In this document: piece after piece, positions 46,069 to 57,979 of the stretch
Position numbering within the stretch: the stretch's first letter is position 1
Layout of the letters: each line of letters begins with the position of its first letter
NCBI GenBank assembly: GCA_973895155.1
Contig: OZ316898.1
Coordinates: forward strand, 4,960,001 to 5,024,000
DNA: 64,000 nt
DNA from: Marsupella aquatica
Taxonomy: Eukaryota > Marchantiophyta
Direction: 5' to 3'
Program-made: the position numbers and the translations under genes
The notes under the pieces: generated by a model
Database searches by the model: none
The model's input: only the letters and a program-made list of their open reading frames with translations
Told to the model about the DNA's origin: nothing

Positions 46069-48185
46069 AAAGGGGTTGTTTTGTAGAGAGATCTAGTGGA
46101 ACAGCGATTCAAAATGTAAGTAGCTGTTTGAACCATCTCTTCCCAGAGTGGAGCCAAAAGTTGAGCCCCAAAGCAAAGGCTGCGAGCTGCTTCAATTAAA
46201 GTGCGATTTTTGCGCTCAGAGACACCATTCTGGTGTGGTGTGTAGGCAGCCATGAGTTGTCGAAAAATTCCATTGGTGGAACATAATTCTTGAAAATCCC
46301 GGGAAATGTATTCCCCACCTCGATCAGTTCGTAGACATCCAACCTTATAGCCATATTGACTAGTAACAGAAGCACAAAAAATCTTGAAAGTAGCAAGCAC
46401 TTCTGATTTGAAACGAAGAAAGAATGTCCACGTATATCGTGTGAAGTCATCCGTGAAAGTGAGGACATAGCGAGAACCTTGCAAGGAAGGAACACGTGCT
46501 GGTCCCCAGACGTCAGAGTGAACCAATGCAAAGGGCCTGGTTGTCTGACTTCGAGAGTGCTTCGGAATTCTTTCACGTGTTTGCTTGGCAACAATGCAAG
46601 TGCTGCATATGGTGCTGACTGGAGAAAGATGAGGTATGCCATCGACTAACTGGCTGGAGCTCATGTGCGATAATTTCTGGAAATGAATATGGCCAAGCCG
46701 TTTGTGCCAAAGTACCGTGTCAGATGAAGAACAAGTGGCAACGTGACATTCAGAACCTATCGGGAAGGAGAGATCATGTGGAAGCTTGGGTGGAGGCTTT
46801 CGAACTAGTGTATATAGACGAGTTACAGGATCGCGAGTTCCTTGCATGCAAACTTGACGTTTGTCATCTAACACCATACACTGTGATGAATCAAAGCATA
46901 CAGTGTGTCCTAGATCAGCAAGGTTGCCAACGGAAAGTAGGCTACGTCGGGCACTCGACACATACAAAACATTGGAAATTTTATTCTGATCAAGAGAGAG
47001 AGTGCCCTTGCCCTTGATATCCAAGGCCGCCCCGCCAGCAGTTGCCACAGAGGATCCAGGGGCAAGAGCTACAAAATTTGTGAGATCAGATTTGTCGCTA
47101 GTGAGGTGGGTGTTTGCACCAGAGTCGAAGATCCATGCCGGATGATCAGATTGAGGTGCTGTAATTTCAGAAAAATTGGCCTCAAGAACCTGGTCAACAG
47201 TAATCGTATCTTCGATCTCAGGTGCATCAAAATACTCCTCAACGTCAGGATTTGGGTTGGGACAAAAATTTGCTTCCACAAGGTTGGCAGCACGTCCACG
47301 TCTGGCTCCAAGATTGGCCTGACTCATTCGGGCAGTGAGGCGCTGGAGCTCTGTTTCGAGGCCACGAAAGGGGCAATTGCGTGCAACGTGACTGGGATCG
47401 TTGCAAGTAAAACAGACTCCGCGATTGTTGACAGCGTTCATAGGAGCTGGGTAGCGTCCACGGCCACCTCTTCCTCCATAGTTGGGACCTCCACGTCCAC
47501 GGGCTCGGCCCCCTGCATTATTGAATCTGCCATAAGGAGCAGGAGGGGTAAATACACGAGCAAAAAGGGCCTCCTCACCAGCATAAGCTCGAGCACTGCG
47601 ACGACTCTCTTCTTCACAAACAAGATTCTCTAGTTCTGAGAAGGAAGGCATGTTCTCTCGTCCTGCAAGAATAGCTCCAAAGGTCTCCCAACTGCGAGGA
47701 AGAGCATCAATGATTACTCCCTGCAATTCTTCATCAGTAAAAGAGACGTCCACGGCAGCAAGATCGTTAAGTAACTCATTGACAGTGCTGAAGTTAGTAG
47801 CCATGGAAGCAGACTCGGGAAATCTCAGACTAAATAGTTTCCGTTTGAGTACAGCACGACGAGATGTGGTGTTGCCTGCACAAGCACGTCGTAGTTCTGC
47901 CCAGAGAAAAGCTGGATCGTCAATCCGAACATAACGAGCAAGCATCTTATCTTCAACTGCTTTAGTCAACATATACAAAGCCTTGCTCTGAGCTGTTCGT
48001 CGCTCAGCGGGAGTAGGATTCACAGGATCGTTGGGATCAAAGATCACACCTGGAAGATTCTCCCTCACGGCATACCAAATCTTCTCCTTGATGAAACTCT
48101 GCTTCATCTTGTAGGACCATAATGGGTAGTTGTTCCCATTAAGTTTCTCGTCCTTGGACATTGAGAAATTCATGTCTTGATTCAT
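46069..48185 (-). CDS. Copia gag, protease and integrase part
   Basis: Starts at ATG 48,185 (MNQDMNFSMSKDEKLNGNNY). Gag runs to about residue 300 and has an RGG-rich basic stretch (226-245) and a CX2CX4HX4C zinc knuckle at 258-271. Protease active site DSGA at 354-357. Integrase: HX4H (494, 499) with CX2C (527, 530), then the DD35E triad D558, D621 and E657 (HSDVWGP, RTDRGGEY, NGVSERKNR). After TTPFQ (residue 707, about 46,065) the frame leaves pol. The codons linking integrase to the next domain are missing, and the sequence resumes in another frame at YIHIPAPLRSKL. The same frame stays open by chance to 45,522. Confidence 0.95.
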
Positions 48186-48186
48186 C

Positions 48187-48300
48187 GTTCCTGAGTACTA
48201 CGGAGAATGCACAGGGAGCTATCACCTGCGACGAATAATCAAGGATTCGTTCCTGAGTACTACTGAGAATGCACAGGGATCTATCACCTACGACTATCAC
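48187..48300. repeat. 62-bp duplication in the Copia leader
   Basis: GTTCCTGAGTACTACxGAGA then ATGCACAGGGAxCTATCACC occur at 48,187 and 48,249, spanning the gag start region and the untranslated leader. Confidence 0.9.
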
Positions 48301-48398
48301 TAAACAAACAAGGACTTAATTAGCAACTACTCGAGTGATCCTTACCAACTCGAAGCTAAAGACAAAGAAGCACAACCCGCAGTCACTATCCTGGGAAG

Positions 48399-48410
48399 GC
48401 TCTGATACCA
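48399..48410 (-). promoter_or_regulatory. Primer-binding site, initiator tRNA-Met
   Basis: TGGTATCAGAGC in element sense, directly after the 5' LTR; the standard plant Copia primer site. Confidence 0.95.
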
Positions 48411-48717
48411 TGAAGAAAACTGCTTTACTAATCTCTTCCATGAATGAGAAGGGGAGGCGGGGGCCCCACATAAATACACGCCAGAGATACGGATGGATAC
48501 TGATCCATCTAGCGGTAGAATACAGTGACCTAAAGATCAACGGTAAAGCAAATAACGTACTAAGCACGTTGATACAAATCATCAATATAGACATGCTGAA
48601 ATCAAGCCGTGATATCCGGGAGGTGGACACAGCAATACAGTCGGTTACAATCATTCTTTACACTTAGAAGCGCAACACACTTTGCTTTGAGTGTCTAAGC
48701 GAAAGTGATTGTCAACA
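48411..48717 (-). repeat. 5' LTR of the Copia element
   Basis: 307 bp, three differences from the 3' LTR. Should hold the element promoter. Confidence 0.97.
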
Positions 48718-48722
48718 GTTTG
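48718..48722. repeat. Target-site duplication, right
   Basis: GTTTG, matching 43,087-43,091. Confidence 0.95.
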
Positions 48723-49392
48723 GCAGACATGGGTTTTCAGCATTCTTCCAAAGTCCATTGTCCTCATCCATCTTGGGGTAAAGGGGCAATCCGTGAGATT
48801 CAGACACTCATGGATTCCAGAAGTCCGTTGGAATAGTAATCTGGCCTGTAACAAGTACAAACTATGAGTAAGTACGTGAGATTCTTTCGTCAACTTATCA
48901 GAGCTCGAAGTGTCTTTATATTACTGCCTCTGCAGGACACGTTTGTGAAATACTGGTCTGACCGGCTTGGATGGACTGTTTCGCTACTGAGCTCCAAAAC
49001 TTTAGATTTCATGCGATATCGTAGTGACATTGAGTCTCGGTGATTTCGACAGTAGCACCACATTGCTCACAATGCGAGCTTTACAAATTTTCAGTTTGCC
49101 ACATTCATGAATGGTTGCTTGGCGTCTGTCATCCTCACAGAACAGGTGCAGCGAAATTCTGATATGCATTCTATGACGCAATATTGATCGACCATTGCAG
49201 AATGCTATAGGAAAGGTTTCTCATGTTAAGGTCTGAGTGGGCGTGAGGGCAATCTTTCTGGGCCAATCCTACAGGAAAATCTTTCTAGCAAAGAATTGAC
49301 CCTTCCAGCTCATATACGATGAGCTTTGGTATCCGAACTTTGCTACAAAGTTCTGTCCACTTACTTTTCATCGATTGGTCACCCAATTGGGT
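48723..49392. other. Non-coding stretch right of the Copia element
   Basis: Continues the pre-insertion DNA. No gene seen. Confidence 0.5.
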
Positions 49393-49968
49393 AAAGGTGG
49401 TAGGATGAGTTTCTGGGGTGAGTCTATGTATGCAATCATGCAGCTTGTGGGTCAGGTCTTTCTTGCAGCTATTCAAAAGCGTTTCAAGGGCTATGAGATA
49501 TTTGCTTGAAAGGTGGTAGGATGAGTTTTGGGGGTGGAATCTATGTATGCAATCATGCAGCTTGTGGGACAGGTCTTTCTTGCAGCTATTCATAAGAGTT
49601 CAAAGGGCTATGACATTTTTGCTTAAAGGTGATAGGATGAGTCTGGAGTCTATGTATTCAATCATGGAGCTTGTGGGTCAGGTCTTTCTTCCAGCTATTC
49701 ACAAGCGTTTCAAGGGCTATGACATATTTGCTTAAAGTTGGTAGGGTGAGTCTTTGGGGTGGAGTCTGTGTATTCAATAATGAGGCTTTTGGGTCAGGGC
49801 TTTCTTGCAGCTATCATAAGAGTTTCAAGGGCCATGACATATTTGCTTAAAGGTGATAGGATGAGTCTTTGGGGGTGGAGTCTGCCTATTCAATCATGAA
49901 GTTCGTGGGCCAGGTTTTTCTAGCAGCTTCTCATAAGAGTTTCAAGGGCCATGACATGTTTGCTTACT
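49393..49968. repeat. Five-unit tandem repeat of about 115 bp
   Basis: AAAGGTGGTAGGATGAGT-type starts fall at 49,393, 49,509, 49,625, 49,734 and 49,849 (steps 116, 116, 109, 115). Each unit has CTTGTGGGTCAGGTCTTTCT and TTTCAAGGGCTATGACAT. Confidence 0.9.
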
Positions 49969-52943
49969 AGAAGGGTGTCTCAAACCAACCGCTCCCAGAG
50001 GTTTTTGTGACCAAAGTACTGTTGGCCAGGTTGTGGATGGATCAAAAACCTGCACTTCCTGCAAAACATGACTTATTAACACAGATGGGGTTAGTGCACG
50101 GGAGTCTGCAAGGAAATATTGCTTCCTCTGAATTATGTTTGCCTAAAAGTTGGGTTTTGGTTAGGGTTGCGGACAAACATTTCACACAATGGCTGATTGA
50201 AAACAAAGGGGGAAAAGTTTGCTTGAGACGCCCTAGGCTACACTACCAAAGAACAAAATCTCCGAACTGGGAACCCCTCCTGTAGTTTTCTCTTTACAAA
50301 CCCATGGGAAGTTCCTTGAACCCTGGCTCCACATGACTGTCCATGTATGATATGAGGCAAACAAAAACAGTTAGACCCAATGACTATAAAAAGATCAAGA
50401 AATTGAAAAGTGAAATTTTAAATAACAAACAACGGGATACAATAACATAACCAATCTCCTTGCTATTTCAGGATCTTCAGAAATTCATGATTGTTTTAGT
50501 ATTTTTGACCTAATGGGTCAATTTAGGCTCATTGAAAAGCTAGAGAAATCATGACCTGCTTAGTACTTGACCAGATCTGTTACTTTTAGGCTCATTGGAA
50601 GGCTTTTTCAAAAAAGTTTCTAAATGTGTAAACACAAAAGGTTTCATTGAGAAATGAGTGAAAATTTTGATATTGTTATTTGTTGAGTATATAGCTAAAC
50701 TTTCAAGGAACGGCATAGCAATTCAGGAATCCATAAGCTCTTTAATACTTGATGGAATCTAGAAATGGTAGGCTCATTGAAAAGCTCTTTCAAAAATTCC
50801 AAGCATGATGGGTTTGATTGAGAGATGAATGAGATGAGGGGGACACATGAAATTATATTTTGCTGACCACATTGTCTATTGTTCAAAAAAGGGCAGAACT
50901 ACTCAAAAACGTGTCATCTGGCAATGTTAGGTTCATTGGAAATCTCTTTAGAAATGTTTATAAGCATTCTAAGCACACTAGAGATTTCATCTTAATGAGA
51001 GAGCCATCTGGACTCAGACTTTTAAATTAGGTACTATAAATTTGAAATGAATGGAGAGAAATAAACTGATGATGATGCTCCGTAGTGGGATGCTTGGGCT
51101 GGGTTCATAGTTAGACAATGATCTGGAGACAAGTAGTACATAAATAATGAAACGCAACATGGGAAGGATCCAAGATTGAACTTCATTGAGGCGATTAGCA
51201 TCAATTGTTGTGAAGGTATGTGTGATACTAATTTTGGGTTATACTAATTACTTACATAGACTAATTACTCTACAGAGTGTAACCCTCTACACTTTGGGGG
51301 TCTATCAAGCATAAGTCTCCCATTTGGATAGGGAAAGTTCTGATTACACAGCTAAGAGAGGCATGCCTGTGTGGTAGCTCACTTGAGTTGAGATTCATAG
51401 GTTTAGAGTTCAAATATTGTGGCTCTCTTCCCTTCCTGTGGGGTTTCACAAATTTCCCCTTAAAATTTATTTTAAAGATTGAAACAAACAGAAAACTGAT
51501 TACACCCAGTTTACAGGATTTTGCAAGGTTTACAGTGTATGAAGGGCAGTTATTGGAGAAGAGGTCCTCTCGTGTTTTCCAGTGCAGCGAAAAGAAGAAC
51601 ACGAAGAAAAGAAGATGAATTTCTCTGCTCGTTCCAATCCCCTTTGTGTGATTCCTCAATTCATGTGATTCCGGTGATTCCAATCTTGTCTACCGATGTG
51701 CATCTGCTGCAACTGTGATGCCCTTTGAACCGCCGGCCGATTCGTGTGCTCTAAAGTCACTCCGCTTCTTCTGCAGATAATTGATGTGCTAGTTCCCATC
51801 TCTTTAAGCGACTTCGATTTTGGTTCTGTTAAGCCCGAATTCATGTGAATCCGGTGACGCCTCCATGTGCTGCATCTGTGGTCTCCTGTGATCTGCTAGG
51901 CTATTGGTTTGCATTCATAAGCGCTCTCGTTCCAAGCCGAGGAAGAAGATCGCTAGAGCTTCCATGGACTAGGGTTTCGGAAGCAATGTTTTGAATCAGT
52001 CGCATTGGCCTCAACAGGATTGGCGTCACTGAACTTGGCCTAAGTCGGATTTTCCGAGCGGACTTGGCCTCAGCAGATTTGGCTTCAGTTCGGGCACGAA
52101 GAGTGAGAGACGAATTTGCTTAGGGTAAGAATGTGTGAAGGGAGATTGAATCCTGTTGTTAAAATGCGGAAGTTGACCAGCGAAGAAGATTTGGAATGCC
52201 GAAACGAAGAGTCCGTGGCGTACAACAACAACATTGATTGTGCTGTCCAATTGCCAGGAATTTTCTCTAGTATTATGAGAGATTGAGAATATTAATCGGT
52301 CCATCCATCTAGCGTCTCATGTGGATTTTCCTGGTGGCCAAGCCAACAAGCAATGCTGCAGGTCGCCAGAGTGTGCACCCGCACTCGCACCCTCCTTGTG
52401 TGCCATCCGCCCCCCTGGTCCGCTTCCCGACGCGGGGGCCTGCCCGTTCAAGGTATTTCTCTAGCCGTTTCACATTTGTTTGCACATAATGTGCACAGTA
52501 TTTGACTCCCCATGAATCAGTGCTCATAGGATGTATTGTCTGATTCTAAGATGTAATTGTCTGCCTACTAACTCCAAAGGATCCAACCCTTTTTGTAATT
52601 TTTATAGTTGGAGCTCTTAGAACGCTTGAATCCCTCATGTGCTGAAATTTAGGACGAAGTAGAGAATTTTCCTAGATGCGCAATGTTCAAGCATTATTAA
52701 AACAGTCTGGTAAGTCTCAACAGTTAACGAGGCATCTGTTTTGACATTTGGATTATTTGCTTACTTTTCCAAACAATCAATTCTCTCTGACTCAAGTTTG
52801 ACTGACTGATATTGAAATTGAGTATACGACTTGATCCAAAGGCTTGCAGAATCACCTGTGCGTGATCAAGGAGGAGCTGCATAATTCCTTCCTTCTGCGG
52901 CATTTCTCGTCTGCAAATGCTTGTCGAAGTCCACCATTCAGAT
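49969..52943. other. Gene-poor stretch
   Basis: No family recognised. 50,520-50,950 has four loose repeats of TAGGCTCATTGAAAAGCT. 51,500-52,700 becomes less AT-rich and may hold upstream leader exons of the gene at 53,724, but I cannot prove it. Confidence 0.4.
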
Positions 52944-53826
52944 CACTTTCTAGACTTCATTATACATCAATCGACAACAGTAAGTGATGAAACATCGCCG
53001 ACAACTGTTTCCTATATGACACTCAAATGCGTCAAATAATTATTCTTGTTTCAGAGTTTCCCTGACAGACGTACAAATTGCTGAAATGTCGGGCCTTCTT
53101 TGCTAAAAATAACAAGCAGTTGGAACAATTTGTACCATGAGAGCAATCCCTCCCATGTTTCTGCTTATGAAACTAGGACTCATGAATATTTTGTTTTCAA
53201 CATCATAAATATTGTTGCTTCTCGCTTAGTTTTGAGAAGATTAAGACCATAATTAAAACGGTGACAATAGGGTTGACCTTTTTGTCGGTTACTTTTCATC
53301 AATCAGAAAATTATCAGACGATTTTATCTTCGACTCCATAAGTTTGGATAGGGATTATGGTTCGTAGTTTGGGACGAATGCCATCAAGACAGTGCATGAG
53401 ACCTCTGATCAATGCTCATATAGTTTATACTCGCTCAACGTAGCTGAACGTGCTTAAAAAAACATGCAGGAAAGTTAGGGCAGAGGCTCATTATGCAATA
53501 TTTTTTGCAGTTGGCTTTACAGGAAAAAGGTTGGGCCAGATTCTCGGTCTCCTTGCTGGGACCAGTTATCTATCAGGAAAGCAAGGTCTAGCAAATATTG
53601 CTAAGTGTGAAAATGGTAAGCTTGTGCCTAAATTGCTAGTCATCATGATTTGGGAGCTCCGCACTGCAAGTTGAATGTGGCACGAGTAGTGAGCTGGAAT
53701 TTGCTGTCTGAAACTTTTTTGCTATGGACACAGCAAATCAAGATAATAGATGGCCTTCTCCCGTTGAAGGTGGTCGGAACTATCAACAGTCGCGAATTAG
53801 ACGAGTTGTAAAGAGACTCTGGGTGC
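52944..53826. repeat. Segmental duplication, copy 2
   Basis: Matches 41,036-41,899 in the same orientation. It contains the upstream region and first codons of the membrane-protein gene, which here continues intact. About 80 percent identity by eye, with indels. Confidence 0.85.
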
Positions 53827-54784
53827 CGTCTTTATGTATGGTGACAATCTCATTGGGTTGGCATTATCCTTTATCCTTGATTCTTAACCTCCTATTTCTC
53901 ATGTGGAGCACGAAACCTACCCCTGCTTCAATTTACGTATGGGTTGAACAGGTTTGGTCCTAATCTCAACTCCTGTTTACGATATCAATAGTTCTCTTTC
54001 AGCATTGATGAGTCAGATACGTGGGAAGAAATTTTGCAAATGGTTCACTAATGTTGATATGAAACTAGTATTTCTTCTGCTGTGCCAGATTAGCTGTACT
54101 TTAGAAAGTACTTCGTTCTCACGGTTCTCTATATTTTTTCCTATTATGAATAGTATTAATCGTTCTCGTTACGACAGATTCGTCACGAAGATGCCTTGAA
54201 CACCACTGGGTTAGATCGCATGAAAGCTCAGGTCAGTATATACATTCGTTAAGGTAACATGTTCCATAAGCTAGAGAACATTCACAAATTCAAATGCTGA
54301 TTGTCACGTGGTTTGATGCAAACTTTAGGGCCTAATTCGGACTGTTCGGATGTTGCCCAGGCTGCGGGAGTGATGCACGTGGAAGTTCGTGATAATATGC
54401 TTTTCTGTTTAGCTAGAGTTACGTCATTGACGAAAAGATCAACTTTGTTAGGATTTCTGGGTGATTGGTGGGTAATTTATTCTTCATCTTCCGCCATTCA
54501 TCATGGTATGAAGTTAAGAAATTTGATTCCGACTGTCAACCCTTTTACCAGGGAATAATTTATTTGGAAATGGCCGACTGATCTGGTAAAGCATTAATTC
54601 AACTCAAAGCCTCTTTGAATGAGCACTGCTGCAGTTGGTGCAAGTCGATGCTACTTCTGCATCTGCAGAATCCCTCCTGTCTATTGAACATTCAACCCTG
54701 ATTCTTCGAATTTCAGGGCTTGGGTTCCATGGCTTGGCTGTCTGTTTCCATCTTATTCGCCACCGTGACGGACACTTTCAATAG
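53724..54784 (+). CDS. Small uncharacterised plant membrane protein
   Basis: Spliced model: exon 1 53,724-53,951 (76 codons), exon 2 54,178-54,231, exon 3 54,361-54,505, exon 4 from 54,717. Exon 1 has a charged start (PSPVEGGR, RIRRVVKRLWVP), then hydrophobic ISLGWHYPLSLILNLLFLMW and SIYVWVEQ. Exon 2 gives IRHEDALNTTGLDRMKAQ. Exon 3 gives HVEVRDNMLFCLARV and LLGFLGDWWVIYSSSS. I recall similar short green-plant proteins without a known function. With the phase used here, exon 4 ends at TAG 54,782 (164 residues). In the other phase the same exon reads WLSVSILFATVTDTF to TGA 54,830, so the C-terminus is uncertain. The start of exon 3 is also a choice between two AGs. Confidence 0.6.
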
Positions 54785-54830
54785 CAAGACATCTACGGAA
54801 AATTTGGATCACAGCTTTGGCGAGTTGTGA

Positions 54831-55177
54831 AGTTCAAACATCTGCGTCACAGTTTCAAACATGCTCGATGAAGTTCTTGCTTGTAAGTTTAGTTCCTAGT
54901 GTGGAAAACCCGCTGCTACGTACCTCGGATCGGCGATAGCGGTATCACGATCGGATGTTGATCTTCATAGATTATAACTTGGAAGGTATATTTGGATATG
55001 GGAGCGGAATAGCTCGTGGACAGTAAGCCAAGCGAGCTCAATTTAACTTGGACAGCATTCGAATGAGTTGTAACATCCTTCCTATGATCGATGTGCGTCC
55101 GAGGGTCAGTTGAAACTTATCTAATCATTCTCGTCTAGAAACTGAGACATGATGGAACTCGGGACATTTTTAATGAT
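54831..55177. other. Intergenic
   Basis: Nothing recognised. Confidence 0.4.
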
Positions 55178-55925
55178 TGAAGTTGTCTCTTAGGAGAGAA
55201 GTGCGTTGAAACTCTATCGAACTCTCAAGACGTCATTATTCAAAGTGGACATTGAGTGATTGAAGTTGTATCTCAGGAAAGAAGTACGTGGGAACTCTAC
55301 CAAACTATCAAGACGAATTCTTATTCAAAGCGTTTCAAAAGAAGACAACATGATCTTCTGGGGCTGCAGCGGCACTACTCAGTCGTCTAGGCGGACCAGC
55401 GACAGTAGTCAATCATTTAGAAGGCTGCAGAATCTCAAAACTCTCCGCCTCGCTTCCAAAGCTTTCTTTATTCACAAGTACTTATCTCAAAATTTATATA
55501 AGACGTCTAAGAAAACCTCGCCTAAGTCGAAATGTCGCAGTTACCTAAGCCTGACACCTCGCCTAAGTCGAAATGTCGCAGTTACCTAAACCATAACTCC
55601 GTTCGCGACGTGAGCCACTCAAAAGGTTTCGGGCAGACATACAACAGTTTACTCGAGAGTATTAAACGTGATTGGGGTACAATCGACTAAAGATAAGCAT
55701 ACTTGCAGGCGCGTCACAGAAATGAACAGCTTATGTGGAGAAGGAAAACAGATTCTGGAAAGACTCCAGTATCTTTTGTTTGGCGAAGAATGACTGTTCC
55801 AGAGTCCAAAGTCATGCTTTACTTAGAACCTCCCGAGATCGATGAGAGCTTTAAGAAGCCGAGTAACATCCAGAGGATGGGAGTACAAGATAGATGAGAA
55901 CTTTAAGAAGCCGAGTAAGATCCAG
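55178..55925. repeat. Cluster of short tandem duplications
   Basis: Three separate pairs. GATTGAAGTTGT...AACTCTA...TCAAGACG, step about 80 (55,178 and 55,257). CGCCTAAGTCGAAATGTCGC then AGTTACCTAA, step about 41 (55,517 and 55,558). ACTTTAAGAAGCCGAGTAA-like, step about 54 (55,849 and 55,903). Confidence 0.8.
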
Positions 55926-56084
55926 AGGATAATGGGAATACACTGCAGTCCACAAGGAGACAATAAATCACTATTCTGCCTTCTTATTCAACAACTTACG
56001 GCACTTACTGTGGAAGGAGCCGCGCCTTGTTGGCCTCATCAGCTGACCAACTGCATGACATGATCGCCTTGTCGAGATTTCAAA

Positions 56085-57790
56085 GTAGCCAGATTGCGCG
56101 GTTGCTCGTACACCCACACCTCTTGCACACAACCTCCTCTTCCGAGATCCAAATCTCTCGATGTTTGAGTGCACCAAGTGTGGGTGCATGAGCAACTACG
56201 TGATCTAACACACAGATTAAGACTGCACTTGCATGTGGCCCAGATCTACAATCCTCTCTTCCTCTCTTCTCTTCACATAGATGTACTCAGCAAATGCTCC
56301 GACTTTGCATCCGCTTCTCCAAAAGGAGTGCTTCAAGCCCCAAGGGCCTGGGCTACCGGTTGCTTGAGGAACACTTAGTTCCTTCTACGAACGTAAGGCA
56401 CTTCGTCATCCTCAGCGTCAGACCAGGCCCTAGACAGCACAAACTAGGTGACAGTAGTGGCTAGATCACGCTGCAACTCGTGCACACATACCTCTTCACA
56501 CTCCTCTTCTCTTTCGAGATCCAAATAATTGAAGTGAGGTGTAGGTGCACAAGGTGTGGGTGCACGAACAGCTACGAGATCTGGCCGAATAATGACCTCC
56601 ATTCAGATATGGCCTAAATCTACCAATTATCTCTTCTAAGCTTCCTCGCGCTCGGCAATTAGCACACACACCGTCAGACTCTGTATGGAGCACCCTGTGA
56701 CTCGGATCTACCGAGTTGCTCAAACAAACGAGTTCCGGGGTTTTTATCTACGGACATGCCTTGTTCGTCAAGAACAAAGGCATCACCCCACACCCGCGTG
56801 AAGCTGGAGCTCTCCCTACGAAGTGCTCCAGCGCACAAGGACTCACTCTAGTGCAGTAATCCATTTGCTGAAAGAAGAATTCCTCCTGCAACGACAAAGA
56901 TACCCCGCGCCACAATGACTCGGATGTACCCACAGCTTCCATAGACATGATGCCTTGCTCTTCAAAAATCCCGACATCACCCAACCAAACGCACCCTGCA
57001 GAGCTGCACCTCCACAATTACGTAGAAAGTGCTCCAGGCGCACTAGAGCTGTACCCCGATCGCTCACAAAACACTACAGCGTCCTGCTACGACGATGAAC
57101 AAACCCCGAGCCGCAATGACTCGGATCTACCAAAAGCTCAACAACCAACTTTCGCTTGCACGAACATGATGCCTTGCTCTGTAAGAAGCACGACATCACC
57201 CAACCGAACCCAACACCCGTCCTCTAGAGCCGCAGCTACATAACTCATGAAGCAAGCACAGGAAGCTCACGTGCCGAAACCCGATTGCTCACAGAAACAC
57301 CTTGATGTTTCAAGAAGCACGACATCACCCACCAACTTCCAAACCCGCTCGGAAGCTGCAGCTTGATCATTCATGGATCAAGAGCTTCAAGCTCGCCCAC
57401 TCTACCGATTGCTCACAGAATACTGACATCCTGCTGCTACGAACGCTCACTCTACCGATTGCTCACAGAAACATCTTAACGTTTCAAGACATACGATACC
57501 TTGCTCTTCAAGAAGCATGACATCACCCACCTACTTCCAAACCCGCCCTCGGAAGCTGCAGCTTCGTCATTCATGAATCAAGGGCTTCAAGCTTCGCCCA
57601 CTCTACCCATTGCTCACAGAATACTGAAGTCTGAATGAATCAAGGGCTTCAAGCTCGCCCAGTCTACCGATTGCTCACAGAATACTGAACTCTGAATGAA
57701 TCAAGGGCTTCAAGCTCGCCCACTCTACCGATTGCTCACAGAATACTGAACTCCTGCTGCTACGAACGCTCACGCTACGGATTGCTCCAC
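56085..57790. repeat. Complex tandem and hairpin-forming repeats
   Basis: 56,105-56,200 and 56,475-56,585 are related units. Each has arms reading CACCCACACCTCTTGCAC and GTGCACAAGGTGTGGGTGCA-like around CGAGATCCAAAT, so each can fold back. 56,940-57,790 repeats ACATCACCCACC, GGAAGCTGCAGCTT, ATCAAGGGCTTCAAGCTCGC and CTACCGATTGCTCACAGAAT. The last part has a 61-bp period (57,631 and 57,692). Confidence 0.7.
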
Positions 57791-57979
57791 AGAATACTGA
57801 AATCCTGGCTTTGTTCTCCATCGAGACGACTCAGTGGCTCGCCGCACTCTGAGGATAAGAATTCGCGGAGGACATTGCGCGATTCGTGTACAAGGGATTC
57901 TAGTGTGTCCTCCGAAACCCTAGCCAGCCGGAGCTTCTCATGACGGCGGCCATAGCCGCCGCACACGTTACAGGTTTCA

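Larger units (their letters stand above)
43092..48717 (-). mobile_element. Complete Ty1/Copia LTR retrotransposon
   Basis: A 5,626-bp element read on the minus strand. Identical-length LTRs (307 bp) begin TGTTGACAATC and end TTTTCTTCA in element sense. They differ at three positions, so insertion is recent. A 5-bp target duplication GTTTG flanks it (43,087-43,091 and 48,718-48,722). The primer site TGGTATCAGAGC abuts the 5' LTR and a purine tract abuts the 3' LTR. Gene order gag-protease-integrase-RT-RNase H is that of Copia. The pol frame is broken near 46,070. An unusual opposite-strand ORF occupies the 3' internal region. Confidence 0.97.

Noticed and set aside
49393-49968. Regular repeats considered as a CRISPR array
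   Set aside because: Units are contiguous, with no unique spacers, and the surrounding genes are eukaryotic.
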